Assembly: GCA_021783685.1 (NCBI GenBank) | Contig: JAJXTQ010000017.1 | Location: 1-13,383, forward strand | DNA length: 13,383 bases | Direction of reading: 5' to 3' | Origin: Pseudomonadota bacterium | GTDB taxonomy: Bacteria; Pseudomonadota; Gammaproteobacteria; UBA5335 | Shown here: piece after piece, positions 7,258 through 13,383 of the stretch | How positions within the stretch are numbered: position 1 is the stretch's first letter | Layout: the number at the start of each line of letters is the position of its first letter | Notes under the pieces: model-generated | Databases searched by the model: none | Told to the model about the DNA's origin: nothing | What the model saw: only the letters and a program-made list of their open reading frames with translations | Program-made: the position numbers and the translations under genes

Positions 7258-8034
7258 ATGAAAGCTGCGAACTTGCTGCGTGCGCCGCTGCGTCACCGCG
7301 AGCTGCTGGTCCTGCTGGTGCGTCGCGACATCGCCGCGCGTACCTCCGGAACGGTCCTCGGCGGACTCTGGATGCTGGTGCAGCCGGCGCTGCAGGTCGC
7401 CGCGTTGTGGTTCCTGCTCGACGTGGTCCTGAAGGTCCGCTTTCCGGGCATGAAGGGCGGGTTCGTGGGCTACTACCTGACCGGGATGCTGCCTTGGCTG
7501 ATGATCAGCGAAATCATCCAGCGCAGCCTCGGCGTCATGCCCGAATACGCCGCGCTGTACCAGCGCGCCGTGTTTCCGTTGCATCTGCTGCCGCTGATCC
7601 CGCTGGCCGTCAGCGGTGCCATCTATACGCTGATCTTCGTCCTCGTCGCCGGCGCGGTGGCGGGGTTGGGGGGGGCGCTCGGTGCCGCGCTGCTGATGGC
7701 GGGGTTGCTCCTCTGGTTGTTGCCGTTCTGCTACCTGCTCGCGGTTCTGGGGCTGTTTGTGCGCGATCTGCAGCAGCTCGCCCCGTTCGTACTGACCATG
7801 CTGCTCTACGTGACGCCGATCCTTTACCTGCCGCAGGCGTTCCCCGCGCGACTGCACTGGTGGCTCGACGTCAACCCGTTCGCGCACGTCATGGTGCTGG
7901 CGCATGCCGCCGTCCAGCGGCAACCCTGGAGCGCACTGAACCTCGCCATTCCCGCGTTGCTCTGGGGAGCGGTCATCGTTCCGGCGGCATTCCTGTTCGT
8001 GCGCGCCCGACCCCATATGCGCGAGGCGCTGTGA
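7258..8034 (+). CDS. wzm: Polysaccharide ABC transporter permease (Wzm-like, ABC-2 type)
   Basis: This 258-residue protein has about six membrane spans, the usual size for Wzm/KpsM permeases. The N-terminal cytoplasmic stretch RRDIAARTSGTVLGGLWMLV (63-82 bases into the coding region onward) corresponds to the family pattern R-x-R-x-x-x-x-x-G-x-x-W before span 1. The loop with FPLHLLPLIPL and the end RARPHMREAL also fit. It should form the inner-membrane channel that flips lipid-linked O-antigen or capsule glycan to the periplasm. The ATPase gene follows immediately, with a possible GTGA overlap. The ATG at 7258 has no clear ribosome binding site; an in-frame start at 7192 is also possible. 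A run of eight G lies inside the gene at 7668-7675. Confidence 0.9.
   Translation: MKAANLLRAPLRHRELLVLLVRRDIAARTSGTVLGGLWMLVQPALQVAALWFLLDVVLKVRFPGMKGGFVGYYLTGMLPWLMISEIIQRSLGVMPEYAALYQRAVFPLHLLPLIPLAVSGAIYTLIFVLVAGAVAGLGGALGAALLMAGLLLWLLPFCYLLAVLGLFVRDLQQLAPFVLTMLLYVTPILYLPQAFPARLHWWLDVNPFAHVMVLAHAAVQRQPWSALNLAIPALLWGAVIVPAAFLFVRARPHMREAL
7668..7675 (+). repeat. G8 homopolymer inside wzm
   Basis: Eight consecutive G at codons 137-140 of the permease gene, encoding Leu-Gly-Gly-Ala within a membrane span. It is the longest homopolymer of G or C that I found in the window. A slip of one base would frameshift the permease about halfway through. Confidence 0.9.
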
Positions 8035-8036
8035 GC

Positions 8037-9269
8037 ATGGGCGTTGCTGTCGAACTCGACCACGCGGGCAAGACGTATGCGCTGTATCGGCACGGCGTCG
8101 ACCGCCTGCTGGAGGCGGCATTCGGGCGGGTGCGGCACACCGAATTCGTTGCGCTGCAGCCGCTGTCGCTGCGGATCGACGAGGGCGAGGTGGTCGGGCT
8201 GATCGGCATGAATGGCGCCGGCAAGAGCACCCTGCTCAAACTCCTCGCCGGAACGCTGAGCCCGACGGCCGGTCGCGTCGCCGTGCATGGACGGATCGCC
8301 GCGCTGCTCGAACTCGGCACGGGCTTTCACCCCGACATGACCGGACGCGACAACGTGTACCTCGCTGCAGCGGTGATGGGGCTGCCGAAGACGCGCATGG
8401 ATGCGTTGTACGACCGGATCGTCGAATTCTCCGGGCTGCACGACTTCATGGACCAGCCGGTGAAGACCTATTCGTCGGGCATGTTCGTGCGTCTGGCCTT
8501 TGCCGTGGCGACCAGCGTCGATCCCGATGTGCTGATCGTCGACGAGGCGCTGTCGGTCGGGGACGGGGCATTCGCACGCAAGTCCTTCGATCGCATCATG
8601 GGGTTCAAGAAGGCGGGCAAGACCATCCTGTTCTGCTCGCATTCGCTCTACCAGGTCGAGGCCATCTGCACCCGCGTGCTGTGGATCCATCAGGGCAAGG
8701 TGATGATGGACGGCGATCCGGGCCAGGTCACGGCCGCGTACAACGCCTTCCTCGGCAGCGAGTCGGCCAAGGACGACATCCATCATCTGCCCGCCGGCGT
8801 GGCGCAGGCGGGAGACGTGCCGCTCGGCGCAATGAAGGGGCACGCACGCCTCATCAAGGTGCGCGTGAGCGCCGGAGGCGAGCCGGCGCCCGCGCTCGAC
8901 CTCGTCTGCGGTGAATCCGATCTGCGTGTCGACGTGGAGTTCGCGTCCGACCCGTCGCTGCCCGCGCCGACTCTCGCGGTGGCACTCGTCGGGGCCGATG
9001 GTCGCTTCGTCTGCAGCGCCGGCACGCTCAACGACGATCTTCCATTGCAGCGACGGGCCGATGGCAGCGGTGGCGCCAGCCTCACCTATGCGCGCCTGCC
9101 GCTGCTCAAGGGCAGCTACTGGGTGCATGTGTTCCTGATGTGCGAGGAGGCCGTGCACGTCTACGATCAGGCCGACGCGGTCGCCGAGTTGCGGATCTCG
9201 CAGCGCGACCTTCAGCAAGGCGTTGTCAGTCTGCCGCACTCCTGGGAGGTTGCGGCGACTGCGGGCTGA
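8037..9269 (+). CDS. wzt: Polysaccharide ABC transporter ATPase with C-terminal glycan-recognition domain (Wzt-like)
   Basis: This 410-residue protein powers glycan export with the permease upstream. The N-terminal ATPase domain (about 1-250) has Walker A GMNGAGKST (57-65), the Wzt-type segment ELGTGFHPDMTGRDN, signature YSSGM (145-149), Walker B VLIVDE (165-170) and the switch His (202, in CSHSL). Residues about 280-405 form a separate beta-rich domain like the Wzt C-terminal domain, which in E. coli O8/O9a-type systems recognises the capped end of the O-antigen before export. A KpsT-like capsule ATPase would lack it, so an O-antigen-type substrate is favoured. The ATG at 8037 is used; the GTG at 8031 overlaps the wzm stop as GTGA and is an equally plausible coupled start. 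Confidence 0.93.
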   Translation: MGVAVELDHAGKTYALYRHGVDRLLEAAFGRVRHTEFVALQPLSLRIDEGEVVGLIGMNGAGKSTLLKLLAGTLSPTAGRVAVHGRIAALLELGTGFHPDMTGRDNVYLAAAVMGLPKTRMDALYDRIVEFSGLHDFMDQPVKTYSSGMFVRLAFAVATSVDPDVLIVDEALSVGDGAFARKSFDRIMGFKKAGKTILFCSHSLYQVEAICTRVLWIHQGKVMMDGDPGQVTAAYNAFLGSESAKDDIHHLPAGVAQAGDVPLGAMKGHARLIKVRVSAGGEPAPALDLVCGESDLRVDVEFASDPSLPAPTLAVALVGADGRFVCSAGTLNDDLPLQRRADGSGGASLTYARLPLLKGSYWVHVFLMCEEAVHVYDQADAVAELRISQRDLQQGVVSLPHSWEVAATAG

Positions 9270-9358
9270 GCGCACGGGCCCTCGCGGCCGGGGCGCTGGC
9301 AAAATGGCGGTGCATCCGGCAATGCGCCGGATCGTTCCGTTCATGGTCCGGCGGAGAA

Positions 9359-10813
9359 ATGGCGCCGAACCTGCCTCTTGTCGCCCAAATGCCCGAAGCC
9401 ATTCCCTTCGCTCCTGAAACGCGGCCGGCCGATTCCGGCCATGCGCCATTCAACGCATGGGAGCATTTGCCCTCGCCGCCCTCCGGCGTCGTCGTTTGGG
9501 TGGCCGAAGAACACGCCACCGTTCCCCGGGGGGGCGACGCCGCCGCGGCGCGACGAGCGGGGACCGAGATTCTCACGGATCGCTGGTCGACTTCCTGCCG
9601 GGCGCTGTCGGTCGAGCATCTGCCGGATTCCGTAGCCGCCTTCTGGCTCGTCGGCGTGACCTCGGCGGCCAACATCCTCGCCTGCCTGCAGCGGGTACGC
9701 GACCGTCTCACGGCGGCCGGCACGGTCGTCATCACCTTCGGCGTCGATGCTCAGCCATCGCGCGTTCCGCGGTGGCGCGAGTTCTGGGTGTCCATCGGAC
9801 AGCGCCTCGGATTCGGGCTTCGGGATCGCGGACCCGGCCACCTGGTTCTGGAACTCGCGGACGAGCAGCCGCGCTGGCGCCTGGCGCTCGCGAGCGAGCG
9901 CGACTGGCCGCAGGTCGGTGAGCTGTTCGAGGCGATCTACCACCAGCCCCTGGACCGCGAACTGTGGGCGTGGAAATACGCCGAGGGACGCGGGAATGCC
10001 GTGCTCGCGTTCAAGGGGGACCAACTTGTCGCGCATTACGGCGGCATGTATCGCGACATTCGGCTCGCCGGGAAGCCGGAGTGGGCGATGCAGGTCGGCG
10101 ACGTCATGGTGCATCCGGCGCAGCGTGCGGTCTGGACGCGCCAAGGGGCGTTCTTTCTCACCTGCTCCACCTGGGCGGAAATGTACGGGCCGTTCGACTT
10201 CGGCTTCCCGTCGGGACGGCACATGCGGCTTGCCGAGAAGCTCGGCATCTACGTGCAGGCGGGAAAGGTGCTGGAATCGCGCTGGACGCCGGCAGAGCGC
10301 CCCGGCCCGCGCATCGCCACCCGGCTCCAGCCGATCGCTGCGCAAACCGCCGCCATCGGTGCCGAGATCGACGCGCTCTGGTCCGCCATGGCCGCGGATC
10401 TGGCCGAGGCAGCCGTCTGCGTGCGCGACTGGCGGTGGCTGCAGCGCCGGTATCTGCAGCATCCGAGCTTTCGCTACGAAGTCGTCGCGGTGCGCGCTCG
10501 TTGGACGGGGCGGTTGATTGGCGTGCTTGTGATCCGCCTGCATCCGGACGAATGCGAACTCCTCGATCTCGTTGGCCGTCTTGCCGATATCCCCGCGCTG
10601 ATCGACCAAGCCAGGCGGATCTGCGCCCTGCGCGGCCGCCGATCGCTGTATCTGTGGATCAGCGACACGCGCGCGCGGCACTTCCAGGTGCACGGCGCGA
10701 CGCAGCGGGAGATCGATCTGGAGATTCCCACGGACGGGTGGACTGGCTCGCCGCGGGCGAGGGAACTGGTCGACCGGTGGTGGCTGACGGCCGGCGACAG
10801 CGATTACCGCTGA
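9359..10813 (+). CDS. GNAT-type acyltransferase-like protein with methyltransferase-like N-terminal extension
   Basis: This 484-residue protein has three parts. Residues about 1-165 recall the second half of a SAM methyltransferase (LPDSVAAFWLV then a helix and AAGTVVITFG), but no Gly-rich SAM-binding motif precedes it. Residues about 171-300 fit the GNAT superfamily: ELWAWKYAEG, QLVAHYGGMY, QVGDVMVHPAQR (about 246-256) and FDFGFPSGRHMRLAEKLG. Residues about 345-484 look like a second GNAT-like half, with a DWRWLQRRYLQHP motif and a GDSDYR end. The usual acetyl-CoA loop (Q/R-x-x-G-x-G/A) is altered to RAVWTRQGAF, so the donor is uncertain. By context it may acylate a sugar of the exported glycan. 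GGAG at 9353-9356 is only 2 bases from the ATG. No alternative start codon lies between 9269 and 9359 in this frame. A G7 tract falls at codons 57-59. Confidence 0.75.
   Translation: MAPNLPLVAQMPEAIPFAPETRPADSGHAPFNAWEHLPSPPSGVVVWVAEEHATVPRGGDAAAARRAGTEILTDRWSTSCRALSVEHLPDSVAAFWLVGVTSAANILACLQRVRDRLTAAGTVVITFGVDAQPSRVPRWREFWVSIGQRLGFGLRDRGPGHLVLELADEQPRWRLALASERDWPQVGELFEAIYHQPLDRELWAWKYAEGRGNAVLAFKGDQLVAHYGGMYRDIRLAGKPEWAMQVGDVMVHPAQRAVWTRQGAFFLTCSTWAEMYGPFDFGFPSGRHMRLAEKLGIYVQAGKVLESRWTPAERPGPRIATRLQPIAAQTAAIGAEIDALWSAMAADLAEAAVCVRDWRWLQRRYLQHPSFRYEVVAVRARWTGRLIGVLVIRLHPDECELLDLVGRLADIPALIDQARRICALRGRRSLYLWISDTRARHFQVHGATQREIDLEIPTDGWTGSPRARELVDRWWLTAGDSDYR
9528..9534 (+). repeat. G7 homopolymer near the 5' end of the GNAT-like gene
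   Basis: Seven consecutive G following CCCC, at codons 57-59 (Arg-Gly-Gly). A one-base change would remove the acyltransferase part of the protein. Confidence 0.85.
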
Positions 10814-10827
10814 TGGTGGGTTGGCGT

Positions 10828-10856
10828 TGCCGTGCGGTGTGCAAGGCATTTGTTTT
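10828..10856 (+). terminator. Weak intrinsic terminator after the GNAT-like gene
   Basis: TGCCGTGC (10828-10835) pairs with GCAAGGCA (10841-10848) with one G/A mismatch around loop GGTGT. TTTGTTTT follows at 10849-10856. It lies 15 bases after the stop codon at 10811-10813. The short, imperfect stem suggests partial termination. Confidence 0.4.
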
Positions 10857-10929
10857 GGGCGGTGACTGCGCTTTCTGCCGGCATGGAATCGCGGCGCGCA
10901 GAATCACCAGATAAAGATGAAGGAATTTC

Positions 10930-11586
10930 ATGTATCTGACCGTTGATGACATTGTCAAGGAAAACAGGATATCGGGGCGGGGATTTACGCCGGATGGCGC
11001 GCCGCGGCCGTTTACGAACGAAGAATTCTTCGAGATTTCCCGCGAGATGGGCGCGACTCAGGAGAATCCGGCCTACCGATCGCTCTTCGAGGCGCTTGCG
11101 CAGTGGATTCGCGGAACGCTCGGCGTCACCCGGGCGCTTGAAATCGGCTCGGGGCCCGGCTATCTGCTGAACTGCCTGAACGAACTGGGCGTCGATGCGC
11201 AGGGCGTTGACGGAAATCCGTACAGTCGCGCGTTTTTCGTCTGCCAGCATCCGCGCTTCGCGCACCGCTATGCGCTCGATCCGACGTTTTCCAACAAATA
11301 TCAGCCGGTCGATGCGTTGGTCAGCATCGAGGTGTTCGAGCACATTCCAGATGATGGGCTGCACAATATCCTGAAAAAGGTGCGCGAGGAGCTTCACCCC
11401 AAGTATTTCGTCTTTTCCTCGACCCCACATGCCGATCCGAACGAACACTGGGACCTGCAGTGGGGGCATATCAACATCAAGCAACCAGCCGAGTGGGATC
11501 GGCTGTTTGCCCAGTACGGATACAACCGCACCGCCCTGCGTCCGCCCGTGACAGAGTGGGCGGCGCTGTATGCGTCATCGAACTAG
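10930..11586 (+). CDS. Class I SAM-dependent methyltransferase
   Basis: This 218-residue protein is a typical size for a small Rossmann-fold methyltransferase. SAM-binding motif I is EIGSGPG (residues 71-77). The acidic residue that holds the SAM ribose is Asp94, in GVDGNPYS. The motif EVFEHIPDD begins at 134 and is followed by a helix and the YFVFSSTPH strand, all in the expected order. The N-terminal helices (ENPAYRSLFEALAQWI) are those often seen in sugar or lipid methyltransferases of polysaccharide loci. A likely role is methylation of a glycan residue or cap in the neighbouring export pathway (inference). GAAGGA at 10919-10924 is a strong ribosome binding site 5 bases from the ATG. The gene is less GC-rich than the T2SS genes, by eye. 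I see no promoter in the 116 bases before it. Confidence 0.88.
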   Translation: MYLTVDDIVKENRISGRGFTPDGAPRPFTNEEFFEISREMGATQENPAYRSLFEALAQWIRGTLGVTRALEIGSGPGYLLNCLNELGVDAQGVDGNPYSRAFFVCQHPRFAHRYALDPTFSNKYQPVDALVSIEVFEHIPDDGLHNILKKVREELHPKYFVFSSTPHADPNEHWDLQWGHINIKQPAEWDRLFAQYGYNRTALRPPVTEWAALYASSN

Positions 11587-11727
11587 ACATCGGCCGGGCC
11601 ACGCGCCGGAGTCGCCGCGGAAACCGAATTCCCTGCCTCCTGCGCCATCGCGGATCTGGAAATCCCGGTGTGTCGAGCGCACCCCATTGAGCATTTCCCG
11701 CACAGGCAACAATAGAGACAACATGAA

Positions 11728-13383
11728 ATGAATCGAGCGACCGGCTTGTTTACACGGAAATGGCCGTGGATCCGCGGGGGGGAGAGCGGCCGCGCCAGCG
11801 CCATCCCCGCGCGTTCGTGGGGCATTTTTCTGGTGACGCTCGTTCTCGGTGTCCTTGCGTCGCAGTTCATCCCGCCGTTCCAGTCGCCCGACGAGAACGC
11901 GCACTTGGATCGCGCGTATCTGTTGTCTGAGGGGCATCTGTTTCTGACCACGCAATCGGACAAGGCCAATACCGGCGGTGGATACATTGATCAGGGGCTG
12001 GAGACCTTCGGCTCCATCTATCAGGGCATTCCAGGGCATGTCGACAGCGTGGTGACACGCGACATGGATCAACAGGCAAGTGCCGTGAAATGGACCGGGA
12101 AAACAGTCTTCGTGGGGGCCGCGGGGACTGGATACTATTTCCCGATCGTCTATGCTCCCCCGGCGTTGGGACTGCGGATTGGGAAATTGCTCGATTGGAG
12201 CGTTTTGAATTCGTATCGGCTTGCGAGGTTCCTGACCCTGCTGTCCGCGCTGTCGCTCCTGGCGCTGGCCGCGCGCATTTATCCGCCGAACTGGTTGGCA
12301 GTGGCGATTCTGCTGACGCCGATGAGCATCCTGCAGCTCTGCTCGCCGACCATCGACGGAATTTCGACCGCACTGACGTTTCTCGTGGCGAGCCTGTTCC
12401 TGCGCGCGTATGCGCAGGACAAGCGATTCGCCGTCTGGATGACGGCGCTGCTCGGCGTTGCGGTGGCCATATTGGCGACGTCGCGGCCGAACATGCTGCC
12501 GCTGCTCCTGATGCCGTTCTTTGTCTGGCGTGCGCAACGACAGAAACGGGTGGCATTGCTCTATCCGATCGCGATCGTCGCGTTTGTCGGAATCTGGACG
12601 CTGTTCACGGTAAAATCGAATTTTGTTGTCGCAGATCGCTCGCAGAGCACGGCTGATGTCATCGCCTATTATTTGGGCCACCCGCATGCCTTGGTTGGCG
12701 CCTATGTCGATACGCTTACGAGCAGGGCCCAGATTTTCGATTATTTCTATGGCTTTGTTGGCGTGCTTGGCTGGCTGGATACCTGGCTGCCGCTGAGGTT
12801 CTACAGAGAATTCGGCCTTGCGCTGCTCGTTCTCGTGCCGCTGAGCATGGTTTCAACCCGATATGTGAAGGAATATCGGGAAAGGCTGTTGCTCCTGGCT
12901 GTTGCGATCCTTTCGACGTTCCTGATATTTCTCGCGCTGTTGCTCGTCTGGAATTCGGCGCCCGCGGCGACGATTCAAGGCGTTCAGGGGCGGTATTTCA
13001 TTCAGCCATTTATTCTCCTGGCCTACGCCATTGCCACGCCGGCGGACGCGGGTTGGCGTTGGGCCAGAAGGGCTGCGGCGACGGTCGTGGTGGTTCTGGG
13101 GCTGCTGGATGCCGTTGCCGTTCCGCAGACCCTGCTGAGTCGCTATTTCATCGGGGCTGGCGCGAGCGGGGCGGTGGTTTCCGCGCCGCTGCAAAACAGC
13201 GGCCAGATCGCATTGCCGCTTTTTCCCGGCCAAAGTCTCGTCGGCGCGATGCCAGGGAATGTCGTTGCAGGGCGCATGCGGGTGCGGTCGGCGTCCATTC
13301 TGATCGGCAACTATTTCAATTCGAGTGATGGAAGTCTCGAGGTCCGGATCTGCCAATCCAACCAGTGCACGGCCAATGCACCG
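11728..13383 (+). CDS. DUF2142 family polytopic membrane protein, 3' end missing
   Basis: The frame stays open from the ATG at 11728 to the window edge (552 codons, no stop). The family (PF09913) is recognised by FQSPDENAHLDRAY just after the first membrane span (about residues 52-65) and by GVQGRYFIQPF (about 418-428). I count 11-12 hydrophobic spans between about 30 and 465, then an extracytoplasmic part after about 470 ending in a Cys-containing strand (RICQSNQC). The acidic pair in the first loop fits the layout of GT-C glycosyltransferases, so a glycan-modifying or lipid-linked sugar transferase role is plausible but unproven. The gene ahead is the methyltransferase, 141 bases away. The ribosome binding site is poor (AGAGA near 11714). 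Another ATG at 11723 dies at once. A G7 run lies at codons 17-19. Confidence 0.88.
   Translation, partial: MNRATGLFTRKWPWIRGGESGRASAIPARSWGIFLVTLVLGVLASQFIPPFQSPDENAHLDRAYLLSEGHLFLTTQSDKANTGGGYIDQGLETFGSIYQGIPGHVDSVVTRDMDQQASAVKWTGKTVFVGAAGTGYYFPIVYAPPALGLRIGKLLDWSVLNSYRLARFLTLLSALSLLALAARIYPPNWLAVAILLTPMSILQLCSPTIDGISTALTFLVASLFLRAYAQDKRFAVWMTALLGVAVAILATSRPNMLPLLLMPFFVWRAQRQKRVALLYPIAIVAFVGIWTLFTVKSNFVVADRSQSTADVIAYYLGHPHALVGAYVDTLTSRAQIFDYFYGFVGVLGWLDTWLPLRFYREFGLALLVLVPLSMVSTRYVKEYRERLLLLAVAILSTFLIFLALLLVWNSAPAATIQGVQGRYFIQPFILLAYAIATPADAGWRWARRAAATVVVVLGLLDAVAVPQTLLSRYFIGAGASGAVVSAPLQNSGQIALPLFPGQSLVGAMPGNVVAGRMRVRSASILIGNYFNSSDGSLEVRICQSNQCTANAP
11776..11782 (+). repeat. G7 homopolymer at the 5' end of the DUF2142 gene
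   Basis: Seven G at codons 17-19 (Gly-Gly-Glu), before the first membrane span. Any slip not a multiple of three would abolish the whole membrane protein. Confidence 0.85.

Noticed and set aside
5434..8121. 895-codon open frame on the - strand
   Set aside because: It lies opposite the BNR lipoprotein and wzm, has Arg/His/Gly/Gln-rich composition with no recognisable domain, and is the expected mirror of high-GC coding on the + strand.
11587..11712. Open frame continuing past the methyltransferase stop codon, possibly a lost C-terminus
   Set aside because: About 42 codons stay open before the next stop, but the residues show no methyltransferase features, and 218 residues is a complete length for the fold.

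Overview
The window is GC-rich, tightly packed DNA with every supported gene on the + strand. Gene content and order suggest a betaproteobacterium (Burkholderiales or Rhodocyclales type). That placement is an inference from gene families, not from a marker gene.

Left part (1-3792): the distal end of a type II secretion system (T2SS) operon. It holds the last codons of a probable GspL/PilN-like protein, gspM, an inner-membrane GspC/GspN-like protein with the HR-type domain, and gspD. The secretin GspD carries a lipobox. The first three genes overlap by ATGA stop/start junctions.

Middle part (3793-7146): a 446-base gene-free leader carries a close match to a sigma-54 (-24/-12) promoter, CTCG/CGAG inverted repeats and an extended -10 sigma-70-like promoter. 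It precedes a 308-residue exported protein of unknown function, which has a strong ribosome binding site and ends at a textbook UUCG-loop terminator. Next is a predicted outer-membrane lipoprotein with five Asp-box (BNR) repeats and a C-terminal NTF2-like domain. Either protein could be cargo of the neighbouring T2SS; this is inference from position and export signals.

Right part (7258-13383): a surface-polysaccharide (O-antigen type) region. It contains an ABC-2 permease (wzm), its ATPase with a C-terminal polysaccharide-recognition domain (wzt), a GNAT-type acyltransferase-like protein with a methyltransferase-like N-terminal extension, a class I SAM methyltransferase, and a DUF2142 polytopic membrane protein that runs off the window end. 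The last two genes look richer in A+T and follow a weak intrinsic terminator. The permease and ATPase would export a finished, lipid-linked glycan, and the other genes could decorate or build it.

I found no RNA genes, insertion sequences, CRISPR arrays or defence systems. The most interesting signals are the sigma-54 promoter region ahead of the unknown exported protein, and three G7-G8 tracts. Those tracts are the only G or C runs of six or more that I found, and all lie inside polysaccharide genes.
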